From assembly GCF_004005815.1 (NCBI RefSeq), contig NZ_SACK01000001.1, positions 868,001 through 932,000 of the forward strand: 64,000 bases of DNA. The letters run 5' to 3'. Under the pieces are notes generated by a model. The model saw only the letters and a list, made by a program, of their open reading frames with translations. It searched no databases and was not told the origin of the DNA. The stretch comes from Mucilaginibacter limnophilus. GTDB lineage: Bacteria; Bacteroidota; Bacteroidia; Sphingobacteriales; Sphingobacteriaceae. A program made the position numbers and the translations under genes. Of this stretch, positions 1 to 7,766 are shown in pieces. Positions within the stretch are counted from its first letter, which is position 1; each line of letters opens with the position of its first letter.

Positions 1-44
1 ATACTTATACGCATACGGTAACTGTTAATTGATCTTATAATCAT

Positions 45-75
45 ATCCGGGGATACTTAATTAATATCCCCGGAT
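45..75 (+). terminator. Stem-loop before the GH76 gene
   Basis: Perfect 11-bp inverted repeat (arms 45-55 and 65-75, core TCCGGGGA / TCCCCGGA) with a 9-nt AT-rich loop, 13 nt before the GH76 start. Only a weak T-poor tail follows, so it may be a leaky terminator or a processing/stability hairpin rather than a strong stop. One frame before it closes with TGA at 30-32 after a Thr/Val-rich tail, which could be the end of an upstream surface-protein gene, but nine codons are too few to call. Confidence 0.5.
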
Positions 76-88
76 TAAAATATTATGT

Positions 89-1252
89 ATGAAACGCATT
101 ACATCCATCAATATAAAAATACTTATTGCCATAGCGTGGCTGCCTTTTGCAATAACATCATGTAAAGATGAAGCTGTTCCTTTATATGGCGACCAAAACC
201 AACGCCCGCCTGTTAATTATACCTGGGCAACAACTGCCGATTCATTACAGGATAAATTGTATAGCACATTTTTGTCATCAAACGCTAAATACTTTGTTCA
301 AAACAATGAAGGCAATTCTACTTTTCATTACTGGCCAAACGCGCATGCACTTGATGTGCTTACCGACGCGTACCTACGCACCGATGATGCAGTATATGCC
401 CAGCGTATGAAAGCCTTACTAAACGGCATCCGGGAAACAAACGGCAATACTTTCATCAACAACTTTTACGATGACATGGAGTGGCTGGCGCTGGCAAGCC
501 TGCGTGCTTATGAAGCAACTAACGACAATGCATTTTTAGATGCCGCCAACGTGCTATGGACCGATATTCAAACCGGCATTAACAGTAATCAGGGTGGTGG
601 CATAGCATGGCGTAAATCGCAGCTGGATTATAAAAATACGCCTGCCAATGCACCTGCAATAATTTTTGCTGCCCGGCTGAATGCGGTCAATAACAATGAT
701 GGTGACTTGAACACAGCGATAAGCTTGTACAACTGGCTAAAAGGAAAACTTGTTGACCCATCTACAGGACTTGTTTGGGATGGTATAAATGGTAATGGTG
801 ACGGGCAGATCAGTAAGAATCTGTACACTTATAACCAGGGAACTTTTGTAGGAGCGGCACTTGAACTTTATCAAGCTACTAATGATGATACATATCTTAC
901 CGATGCGGTACGTACAGCAATGGCAACTATTAAAAGCCCTGAAATTACACCGGGTGGCATATTAAAAAGCGAAGGCCAGGGTGATGGTGGTTTGTTTAAA
1001 GGTATTCTTATCAGGTATTTTACATTACTTGCGCAAGAAGAAGCTGTTCCGGCTATTGACCGTAACGAACTGGTTAAGTTTTTAAAATATAATGCAGAAA
1101 CGCTGTATACCAATGGAATACAACGTCCGTCGCTGTTGATAAGTCCTGACTGGACAAAGAAGCCATCAGGCTCAACAGACCTTACCACACAATTAAGTGG
1201 TATGATGTTGATTGAAGCAGCTGCGAAACTTCATGAAGATACCTTATTTTAG
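89..1252 (+). CDS. GH76 family endo-alpha-1,6-mannanase lipoprotein
   Basis: The 387-residue product belongs to glycoside hydrolase family 76, which cuts the alpha-1,6-mannan backbone of fungal mannan. A lipoprotein signal ends at Cys25 (AITSC), so the enzyme should sit on a membrane surface. Family landmarks are visible: WPNAHALDV at 82-90 and NNFYDDMEW at 124-132, where adjacent Asp128 and Asp129 match the family's catalytic Asp pair. An (alpha/alpha)6 fold is expected. The GH125 gene follows 45 nt later, so the two form the enzyme end of a mannan utilisation locus whose SusC/SusD genes presumably lie before base 1. Family call is firm; the exact substrate is inferred. Confidence 0.93.
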   Translation: MKRITSINIKILIAIAWLPFAITSCKDEAVPLYGDQNQRPPVNYTWATTADSLQDKLYSTFLSSNAKYFVQNNEGNSTFHYWPNAHALDVLTDAYLRTDDAVYAQRMKALLNGIRETNGNTFINNFYDDMEWLALASLRAYEATNDNAFLDAANVLWTDIQTGINSNQGGGIAWRKSQLDYKNTPANAPAIIFAARLNAVNNNDGDLNTAISLYNWLKGKLVDPSTGLVWDGINGNGDGQISKNLYTYNQGTFVGAALELYQATNDDTYLTDAVRTAMATIKSPEITPGGILKSEGQGDGGLFKGILIRYFTLLAQEEAVPAIDRNELVKFLKYNAETLYTNGIQRPSLLISPDWTKKPSGSTDLTTQLSGMMLIEAAAKLHEDTLF

Positions 1253-1253
1253 T

Positions 1254-1276
1254 GCGGTGCCCATAAAGGGCATCGC
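1254..1276 (+). other. Intra-operon stem-loop between GH76 and GH125
   Basis: Arms 54-62 and 68-76 of this kilobase (GCGGTGCCC / GGGCATCGC) pair over 9 positions with one G-U wobble and a 5-nt ATAAA loop. It begins 2 nt after the GH76 stop and is followed by TTACTTATTTATAT, not a solid T run. It could attenuate transcription or protect the 3' end of the upstream mRNA. Confidence 0.45.
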
Positions 1277-1297
1277 TTACTTATTTATATTATATCT

Positions 1298-2716
1298 ATG
1301 AAAAGAAGGCAATTTATTGCAAACACAATGGTAATTGGCGCCAGCGCGGTGGCAAGTAAAGTAATGGCTGCTGTACCTGCTGATTATCCGGTGGTACGTG
1401 TTGCCGCTTCAAAACGTAATTTTACCAGCAAAGCGGTAGAGGCAGCTATTAAAGAATTCAAATCAAAAGTGAAAGATAAGGAACTGGGTTGGCTGTTTGA
1501 AAACTGTTTCCCAAATACCTTAGATACTACCGTAACACACAAACAAAAAAACGGCAGGCCCGATACTTACGTGATTACCGGTGATATCGACGCTATGTGG
1601 TTACGTGATAGCAGTGCCCAGGTTTGGCCATATTTGGCGTTAATAAAAAAAGATCCGGCATTACAGCAGCTTATAGCCGGTATCATTAACCGCCAGGCAG
1701 AAAATATATTACGTGACCCATATGCCAACGCTTTTTATGATAGCCCCGATAAAGTAGGCGAGTGGAAGGACGATGTGACCGATATGAAACCCGGTTTGCA
1801 CGAGCGAAAGTGGGAGATTGACTCGCTTTGTTATCCTGTCAGGCTGGCTTATCAATACTGGAAATTAACCGGTGATACAAAACCTTTTGATAATACCTGG
1901 AAAACGTCTATCCAAACAATATTAAAGACATTTAAAGAGCAGCAACGCAAGGATGGCGACGGGCCATACTCATTCCAGCGTAAAACTACCTTTGCTACAG
2001 ACAGCGTACCTATGGGTGGCTTTGGTTACCCTGTAAAACCTGTAGGACTGATCTGCTCAACCTTCCGTCCGAGTGATGATGCAACGGTTTATTCGTTCCT
2101 GATACCATCAAACTTCTTTGCGGTTACAAGTCTTAACCAGGCAGCAGAATTGATAAGAAATATTTCAAAAGATGATACATTGGCCAATGAGCTTTCGGCA
2201 TTGGCAACAGAAGTGAACACGGCGCTACAGCAGCACGCTGTGATCGATCATCCTTCATACGGCAAAGTATATGCTTTTGAGGTTAATGGCTTTGGCAGCT
2301 ACAATCTTATGGATGATGCCAATGTACCAAGCTTATTATCATTACCATATCTTGGTGCAGTAAAAAATACCGATCCGGTTTATGTTAATACACGCAAAAT
2401 GCTGTTGTCAGAAAACAATCCTTTCTTCTTTAAAGGAACTGCCGGCGAAGGTATTGGAGGGCCGCACGTAGGTAAAGATATGATATGGCCAATGAGTATT
2501 ATTATGCGCGCGCTTACAAGCAGCGATGATAACGAGATTAAACAGTGCATTCAGGCATTGAAAACCACGCATGCGGGTACAGGCTTTATGCATGAGTCGT
2601 TCCATAAAAACGATATAAAGAAATTCACACGTAGCTGGTTTGCATGGGCTAATACCCTGTTTGGCGAACTGCTTTGGGAAACCTATCAAACAAAACCACA
2701 TTTATTACAGGCCTAA
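1298..2716 (+). CDS. GH125 family exo-alpha-1,6-mannosidase
   Basis: The 472-residue protein is a glycoside hydrolase family 125 (formerly DUF1237) inverting exo-alpha-1,6-mannosidase, which removes mannose from the oligosaccharides made by GH76 enzymes. The family block GDIDAMWLRDSSAQV lies near 95-109, and the C-terminal GFMHESF segment (Glu433) matches the region of the catalytic base. The N-terminus has KRRQFIAN followed by a hydrophobic stretch to about residue 25, a Tat-like export signal, so periplasmic location is likely. GH76 precedes it on the same strand and a strong terminator follows, making this the last gene of the mannan locus. Confidence 0.93.
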   Translation: MKRRQFIANTMVIGASAVASKVMAAVPADYPVVRVAASKRNFTSKAVEAAIKEFKSKVKDKELGWLFENCFPNTLDTTVTHKQKNGRPDTYVITGDIDAMWLRDSSAQVWPYLALIKKDPALQQLIAGIINRQAENILRDPYANAFYDSPDKVGEWKDDVTDMKPGLHERKWEIDSLCYPVRLAYQYWKLTGDTKPFDNTWKTSIQTILKTFKEQQRKDGDGPYSFQRKTTFATDSVPMGGFGYPVKPVGLICSTFRPSDDATVYSFLIPSNFFAVTSLNQAAELIRNISKDDTLANELSALATEVNTALQQHAVIDHPSYGKVYAFEVNGFGSYNLMDDANVPSLLSLPYLGAVKNTDPVYVNTRKMLLSENNPFFFKGTAGEGIGGPHVGKDMIWPMSIIMRALTSSDDNEIKQCIQALKTTHAGTGFMHESFHKNDIKKFTRSWFAWANTLFGELLWETYQTKPHLLQA

Positions 2717-2737
2717 TAAGCTATCTTAACCAACAAA

Positions 2738-2770
2738 TAAAAGCCCTTAAGAAAGGGCTTTTTTATTTTT
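2738..2770. terminator. Bidirectional terminator after GH125
   Basis: 8-bp perfect stem AAGCCCTT / AAGGGCTT (2741-2748, 2753-2760), 4-nt loop, T-rich right flank and A-rich left flank. It serves both the GH125 gene and the convergent barrel gene ending at 2780. Confidence 0.85.
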
Positions 2771-2779
2771 AAGAATAAA

Positions 2780-4102
2780 TTAAAATGCTTCATTCAACCC
2801 AAGGAAGAACCCTCGGGATCCGTATTTTCCGAAAGCGTAATCAAGACAAAGATTGGTACGCGTGGCCTTGTTAAATAACACACGCAAGCCTGCACCACCC
2901 CCCGGTTGCCATATCTGGTAAAGTTTGGTACCCATATCGTCATTAGCCGATTGCATATTGAAAAAGGTAACCCCGCTGACAAATTTATTTTTCAATATCG
3001 GAAAGCGGTATTCAACTTCAGAATAAGCATATTGAGTGCCTTTAAAGTACTGCACTGTATACCCTCGTCCGCTTCTGAACGCACCGTCGCGGCCGGTACC
3101 GGGTAACTCCAGGTAAGGTAAAACCCCGCTTATAAGGTGGCTGCTCCAATACCAAAAAGCAATAACATGCTCAGGGTTGCGCCGTGATAAGCTGAAATAT
3201 TTCCTGAAGTCGACATTAAATTGTACTGCACTTTTGCTGCTGCCCATCCAGGTCTGGTTAACCCGGAAACCAGCATCTGCATAAATGCCTTTGTAAGCCC
3301 TGTTCTGATTGTCGCGACTGGTATATTGTGCATTAAATAATAATCCGTTCGATTGGTAATTATTCCAATCAAAACCGTTCCTGTCGCTATAGATTTTATA
3401 AGGTGTAAAATCAGTTGTTGAAATGCGATCTTCAATTTTTCTTCGGATCTCAAAAGCTAAGCCGGCACCTAAAAACAGGTTTTTAGTAACTTCCTTATAG
3501 ACCTTTTCCCTGAACGCGTAATACTGAGAGTGCAGCACAAATGGCTTACGGTCGGGATTTGAAAGGGCGATATCTTCAGCGCTTCCGGTGGCGTCATTGC
3601 CAATACCAAGGCCAAAATCAGGCGTTACTGTTTTCGCCGCGACAAGGCTTCCCTGCAAGTTCCACTTGTTGGCATTGGTAAATACGTTGTGATTTATATA
3701 AAAGTAGATAATGCCTTTTGTGGTGATAGATGCCGACGTCGCCGCTACAGACATTAGTGTACTTGGATCATTGCCAAATTTAAGCCCTGCAACAGCTTTA
3801 ATGCCTATCTGCGCGCCGATGCTTGGATTAGCAGCCACGTTTGGTATAACTGTTATGCCTGAACGTTTTTTTAATGAATCCGGCTTTTTGTTGGGATGAA
3901 ATATCGCCTGGAACAGATCGCCTACATCATATTGCTTACTAAAATCGTCCACACGTTTGGGAGCGGTGCCTTGCTTAATTCTGAGCGAATCAACCTTTAC
4001 GGTATCAGCAGGCGTTGATACCTGGCTGAATGCTATAACTGGGATGCTCGCAAACAAGGCGATCAACAAAAAGCGATATGTGGTGGTGATTAGCGTTCGC
4101 AA
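2780..4102 (-). CDS. Omp85/BamA-type outer membrane beta-barrel protein
   Basis: The 440-residue protein has a Sec signal (cut near AFS|Q, about residue 27), a short linker rich in Asp and Lys, then a region with the alternating pattern and conserved turns of the BamA/surface-antigen (D15) barrel. It ends in Phe, typical of an outer-membrane beta-signal. No POTRA domains are visible, so it is a barrel-only relative and not the essential BamA. The only workable start is TTG at 4102-4100: the frame upstream meets a stop at 4126-4124 without an ATG or GTG, and the signal peptide begins right after the TTG. Function and cargo are unknown. Confidence 0.75.
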   Translation of the reverse strand: MRTLITTTYRFLLIALFASIPVIAFSQVSTPADTVKVDSLRIKQGTAPKRVDDFSKQYDVGDLFQAIFHPNKKPDSLKKRSGITVIPNVAANPSIGAQIGIKAVAGLKFGNDPSTLMSVAATSASITTKGIIYFYINHNVFTNANKWNLQGSLVAAKTVTPDFGLGIGNDATGSAEDIALSNPDRKPFVLHSQYYAFREKVYKEVTKNLFLGAGLAFEIRRKIEDRISTTDFTPYKIYSDRNGFDWNNYQSNGLLFNAQYTSRDNQNRAYKGIYADAGFRVNQTWMGSSKSAVQFNVDFRKYFSLSRRNPEHVIAFWYWSSHLISGVLPYLELPGTGRDGAFRSGRGYTVQYFKGTQYAYSEVEYRFPILKNKFVSGVTFFNMQSANDDMGTKLYQIWQPGGGAGLRVLFNKATRTNLCLDYAFGKYGSRGFFLGLNEAF

Positions 4103-4262
4103 TTTTTTAGCTGATATGTTAGTTTATCAAACTCAATTTTAACCTAAAAATTATCAAAATGTTTTCTGCTTACTTAATGATTACATTTTAAAGTCAAAAA
4201 TGAGTTACAACTGTTATTTGTTTTTATTAAGTGATATACTTGCACTATAAATACACCTCACT

Positions 4263-4943
4263 ATGGAACTTACATTTTACGGCCACGCCTGCTTTGCGGT
4301 AAATCTTAATGGTACCAACATTCTGTTCGATCCTTTTATAACGCCAAATCCGCTTGCAAAAGACATTGATCCGGAGACAATTCAAGCCGATTATATTTTC
4401 GTATCACACGGGCATTTTGATCACATAAATGATGCTGTAAGCATTGCAAAACGTACTGGTGCTAAAGTGGTTGCCACCTGGGAAGTAAAGGACTGGTTTG
4501 TTAAAAACGGCATTGAAAATGTTCACCCGCTTAACCCGGGCGGACAATGGGCGTTTGATTTTGGGAAAGTGAAAGCAACCGTAGCACAACATTCAAGCAG
4601 TTTGCCTGATGGCAGCTACGGTGGTGTGCCTTGCGGTTTTGTATTCCAAACATCTGCCGGAAACTTTTATTATTCGAGCGATACCGCGTTAACGCTTGAT
4701 ATGCAATTAATTCCAAAATGGTGCATACCTGATTTTGCCGTATTGCCCATAGGCGATAACCTAACAATGGGCGTTGATGACGCTGTTGAAGCGGCGAAAA
4801 TGGTGGGCGCTAAACAAGTAATAGGTGTGCATTATGATACTTTCGGATTAATTATGGTTGACCATCAACAAGCGACTCAAAAGTTTGCAGAAGCAGGTAT
4901 AAAACTTCACTTACCTGCCATTGGTGAAACGATAACTTTATAA
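4263..4943 (+). CDS. UPF0173 family metal-dependent hydrolase
   Basis: 226 residues with a complete metallo-beta-lactamase-fold signature: HGHFDH at 49-54, plus AQHSSS near 113, SSDTAL near 140 and GVHYDTF near 195. These match the UPF0173 subgroup related to UlaG, which are usually cytoplasmic zinc or manganese hydrolases of unknown substrate. There is no signal peptide. The gene is 51 nt upstream of a HAD phosphatase gene and may be cotranscribed with it. A TATACTTG box at 4235-4242 could be its promoter, with one mismatch to the Bacteroidota consensus. Confidence 0.88.
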   Translation: MELTFYGHACFAVNLNGTNILFDPFITPNPLAKDIDPETIQADYIFVSHGHFDHINDAVSIAKRTGAKVVATWEVKDWFVKNGIENVHPLNPGGQWAFDFGKVKATVAQHSSSLPDGSYGGVPCGFVFQTSAGNFYYSSDTALTLDMQLIPKWCIPDFAVLPIGDNLTMGVDDAVEAAKMVGAKQVIGVHYDTFGLIMVDHQQATQKFAEAGIKLHLPAIGETITL

Positions 4944-4994
4944 TACGGGATAGTAAAGGAAAGTTAAAGCTGATATTTTAAGGATATTTGCCGC

Positions 4995-5618
4995 ATGAGT
5001 GATACGGATAATATTATAGATGAGAAACTAATAGCGCTTACCAACCTTTCGCAAGGTGATTTTGAAGCGTTTTTATACGATTGCGATGGTACACTTGCCG
5101 ATAACATGGGTGCGCATCGGGAAACTTATGTGCATTTAGCTGCCAGGGATGGTGTTGCCATAGATGGCGATATGATAGACGAATTGGCAGGATGGCCGGT
5201 AGTTGATGTGGTAAAAGAAATCAATAAGCGTTACAATGCTGATTTAGACCCCGTGGCTTTTGCTGCTGAACGTCAACAGTTATTTTTTGACGAGTATATT
5301 GAAAAAACATTACCTATCGAGCATGTAGTAAATCACTTAAAGGCACATGCCGGTCAAGTGAAAATAGGAGTGGTATCGGGTGGGCAGCGCGTTTCAGTTG
5401 AAAAGACGCTTAACATATTGGGAATACGTAATTTGGTTGAAGTAATGGTTTGTGCAAATGAAACACCTAACGGGAAACCATTTCCTGATCCTTTTTTGGC
5501 AGCGGCCGAAAAACTTGGCGTAAAACCTTCACGTTGCCTTGTTTTTGAAGATGGCGACCCAGGAGTGCAATCAGCCGAGGCCGCCGGTATGAAATGGATA
5601 CGAATAGATAAACTGTAA
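4995..5618 (+). CDS. HAD family hydrolase, beta-phosphoglucomutase-like
   Basis: A 207-residue haloacid dehalogenase superfamily phosphatase. Motif I is DCDGT at 29-33 (nucleophile Asp29, general acid Asp31), followed by an alpha-helical cap of the beta-phosphoglucomutase/GmhB-like subclass. Motif III Lys falls in GKPFPDPF, and motif IV is FEDGDPGVQSAEAAGM, where GDPG replaces the more common SxxG. Likely cytoplasmic and acting on a small sugar phosphate. The substrate cannot be assigned from sequence. It follows the UPF0173 gene on the same strand. Confidence 0.85.
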   Translation: MSDTDNIIDEKLIALTNLSQGDFEAFLYDCDGTLADNMGAHRETYVHLAARDGVAIDGDMIDELAGWPVVDVVKEINKRYNADLDPVAFAAERQQLFFDEYIEKTLPIEHVVNHLKAHAGQVKIGVVSGGQRVSVEKTLNILGIRNLVEVMVCANETPNGKPFPDPFLAAAEKLGVKPSRCLVFEDGDPGVQSAEAAGMKWIRIDKL

Positions 5619-5664
5619 TACCGAAGTCGGCTGTGTTAGTTGCCTTTTTAAGTGAAATTTAATT

Positions 5665-5685
5665 TATTTTACCAAAAGTAAAATA
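5665..5685 (+). promoter_or_regulatory. AT-rich inverted repeat upstream of the cold-shock gene
   Basis: TATTTTAC (5665-5672) and GTAAAATA (5678-5685) are a perfect 8-bp dyad with a 5-nt loop, 44 nt before the cold-shock gene start. A TACCTTG box at 5703-5709 follows. It could be an operator or part of a structured cold-inducible leader; nothing in the sequence decides. Confidence 0.3.
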
Positions 5686-5729
5686 TTGCCGATTTTAAAC
5701 ACTACCTTGTGCACTTATTAAATAATATA

Positions 5730-5924
5730 ATGAAAAAAGAAGGAACAGTAAAGTTTTTCAATTCCACTAAAGGTTTTGGATTCATTTCACCGAATGACAA
5801 CAACAGCGATGTTTTTGTACATTCAACTGGCCTCATCGACGAAATTCGTGAAAACGACAAAGTAGAATATGATGTGGAACAAGGCAGAAAAGGCCTTAAC
5901 GCGGTTAATGTTACAGTAATTTAA
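5730..5924 (+). CDS. Cold-shock domain protein (CspA family)
   Basis: A 64-residue single cold-shock domain protein. RNP1 is visible as KGFGFI and RNP2 as DVFVH, the aromatic RNA-binding surfaces of this OB fold. It should bind single-stranded RNA or DNA and act as an RNA chaperone. The ATG at 5730 is preferred over the in-frame GTG at 5709, because the domain begins MKKEGTVKFF and the GTG overlaps a promoter-like TACCTTG. A strong terminator follows 20 nt after the stop. Downstream is a basic 71-residue protein that resembles the N-terminal half of longer cold-shock proteins in related bacteria. Confidence 0.95.
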   Translation: MKKEGTVKFFNSTKGFGFISPNDNNSDVFVHSTGLIDEIRENDKVEYDVEQGRKGLNAVNVTVI

Positions 5925-5944
5925 TTATCACTATAATTTATCGT

Positions 5945-5980
5945 AAGCACCTGCCTTAACCGGCAGGTGCTTTTTTTTTA
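5945..5980 (+). terminator. Strong terminator after the cold-shock gene
   Basis: Perfect 11-bp stem AAGCACCTGCC / GGCAGGTGCTT (5945-5955, 5962-5972), 6-nt loop and a run of nine T. It separates the cold-shock gene from the small basic gene starting at 6004. Confidence 0.9.
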
Positions 5981-6003
5981 GAATATTCACTCAACACGAA
6001 AAT

Positions 6004-6219
6004 ATGGCAAAATCAAAAGCTTCATTTATGAAGAAGGAACTCGAAAAGAAACGCATTAAAAAGAAACAGGACAAAGCCCACCGTAAAGAAGAACGCCGGG
6101 GGAATTCAACCGGCGGGGATTTGGAAAACATGATGGCTTATGTAAATGCCGACGGCGACCTGGTGTCTACCCCTGAAGAGGCAGCACCAAGACCCGACGT
6201 AATACGGCGGAATAATTAA
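6004..6219 (+). CDS. Small basic protein, cold-shock-associated
   Basis: 71 residues. The first half is extremely Lys/Arg-rich (MAKSKASFMKKELEKKRIKK) and probably helical and nucleic-acid-binding. The second half carries GGDLENMMAYVNADGDLVST followed by Pro-rich residues. From memory of Bacteroidota proteomes, this layout (KKE..KKR.KK..K then a GG.LEDMMAYVDE-like block and TPPDP) forms the N-terminal extension of longer two-part cold-shock proteins in Flavobacteriia. Here it is a separate gene 79 nt after the stand-alone cold-shock domain. No Cys, Trp or signal peptide. Role presumably RNA- or ribosome-related. It ends 5 nt from the convergent oxidoreductase gene. Confidence 0.75.
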   Translation: MAKSKASFMKKELEKKRIKKKQDKAHRKEERRGNSTGGDLENMMAYVNADGDLVSTPEEAAPRPDVIRRNN

Positions 6220-6224
6220 TAATG

Positions 6225-7763
6225 TTATTGCACGTCAATCTTTTGCAAATCATGCTGTGGAGGGCCGGTAAGTACTTTGCCGTCGATACTAAACCTGCCG
6301 CCGTGGCATGGACAGTCCCAGCTTTTTTCTTCGGGATTAAAACTAACGATACATTTAGCATGTGTACAAACAGGGCTTAAGGCATGAATGGTGCCTTGCT
6401 CGTCCTTGTATACGGCTACTTTATCCCCTTTATATTTGGCTATCATACCATCACCGGCTTTCAACTCATTTAATGAATCAATGTCTTCTGATGAAAACCT
6501 GTCCGCGATAAACTTCCATGCTACGTCGGCATTTTCTTTTACAAACTCAGTAAAGCCTGCAACCGGTTTTATTCGCGACGGACTAAACAGCTTTTCGTAC
6601 GGGTTTTCGATACCGCAGATCAGGTCTGTAATTATCCGGGCAGATAACGATCCGAATATGATGCCGTTACCACTGTAGCCCGTCGCCATAAAGACATCGT
6701 TACCGCCAAGCGGCATCTTACCAATGTATGGCAGTCCGTCGGCCGGTTCATAATATTGTGAAGACCATTTGTACGCCACTTCATAAACATTATAAATGCC
6801 TCTTACATATTCTTCAAGCGCTGCAAATGATTGCTCAGGGGCGCCATGACCGGTTTTATGATCCTCGCCGCCTACTATCAGATATTTCTGCCCATTAACC
6901 TCATGCGTACGGAAATAATGGTATGGCTCTTTCATGTCGTACGACAGGCAGTCCGGATAATTATTATCCTTAAGCGTTACCCCGATTACATAACTGCGGT
7001 ATGGCGCGCATGTAAAGTTCGATATGTTAATACCCGGTGGCATATGCGTAGCGTAAAATACTTGCGATGCTTTTATATTCAAGCTACCATCTGTTGCAGT
7101 GTAGGCTTCACCTTCTTTTTTAAGGTCGTTAATAAAGGTATTATTCAAGATTACGCCGTCATTCTGTACAAACACTTCAGCCAGTTTATTAATATATTTT
7201 AGAGGATGAAACTGCGCCTGGCCCTTAAATACAACTGCCTTATCAAATTGCAGCGGAACGCCGTTGATGTTGCTTTCTGTTGCATCAATGCCCACTTTTT
7301 GGGATGAAGCGAGTATCTCATCTAACTGTTTCGTCTCTTTTTCATTTTGCGAGAACAGGTAGCCATCCTTATACTGAAAGTCGCAATCAATACTGTATTC
7401 AGTTACAAGAGAAGCTATCAAATCCAAAGTCTCTTTCCCTGCTTTTGCAACCAGTTTTGCACCATCTTCGCCAAAATCGCTTTCTATTTGCGGGTAAGGA
7501 GTGTCAAAAAATGTATTGAGATGCGAAGTAGTGCCGCCGGTAGTTCCAAACCCAATACTGTGTGCTTCTGCCAATATAACTTTTTTGCCTTGTTTTTGAA
7601 GTAAAATTGCCGCGGTTATACCGGTAATACCACCGCCAACAATCAGTACATCATATATCGTGTTCAAATCAAATGTTTCGGCGCCTGAGGTTGCGGCAGC
7701 TTCCTGCCAAAGGCTTTTATTGCTACCGTCACGAGCAGAAGTTGTTACAAAATCATTTATCAT
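6225..7763 (-). CDS. FAD-dependent oxidoreductase with C-terminal Rieske domain
   Basis: 512 residues. An N-terminal DAO-type FAD domain has VGGGITG at 42-48. A C-terminal Rieske [2Fe-2S] domain has CTH at 466-468 and CPCH at 484-487, giving the CxH...CxxH ligand set. The two-domain layout matches bacterial glycine/D-amino-acid oxidase-like proteins with a Rieske tail. The Rieske centre suggests electron transfer to a further acceptor instead of direct O2 use. No signal peptide, so cytoplasmic. It lies 3 nt downstream of a membrane-tethered SDR gene and is probably cotranslated with it. Substrate unknown. Confidence 0.88.
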   Translation of the reverse strand: MINDFVTTSARDGSNKSLWQEAAATSGAETFDLNTIYDVLIVGGGITGITAAILLQKQGKKVILAEAHSIGFGTTGGTTSHLNTFFDTPYPQIESDFGEDGAKLVAKAGKETLDLIASLVTEYSIDCDFQYKDGYLFSQNEKETKQLDEILASSQKVGIDATESNINGVPLQFDKAVVFKGQAQFHPLKYINKLAEVFVQNDGVILNNTFINDLKKEGEAYTATDGSLNIKASQVFYATHMPPGINISNFTCAPYRSYVIGVTLKDNNYPDCLSYDMKEPYHYFRTHEVNGQKYLIVGGEDHKTGHGAPEQSFAALEEYVRGIYNVYEVAYKWSSQYYEPADGLPYIGKMPLGGNDVFMATGYSGNGIIFGSLSARIITDLICGIENPYEKLFSPSRIKPVAGFTEFVKENADVAWKFIADRFSSEDIDSLNELKAGDGMIAKYKGDKVAVYKDEQGTIHALSPVCTHAKCIVSFNPEEKSWDCPCHGGRFSIDGKVLTGPPQHDLQKIDVQ

Positions 7764-7766
7764 AGG

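Noticed and set aside
3..32. Tail of an upstream coding sequence ending in TGA
   Set aside because: Nine codons of Thr/Val-rich sequence are suggestive of a surface protein end but too short to annotate.
5709..5729. GTG start giving the cold-shock protein seven extra residues
   Set aside because: The domain begins at the ATG at 5730, and the GTG overlaps a promoter-like TACCTTG.
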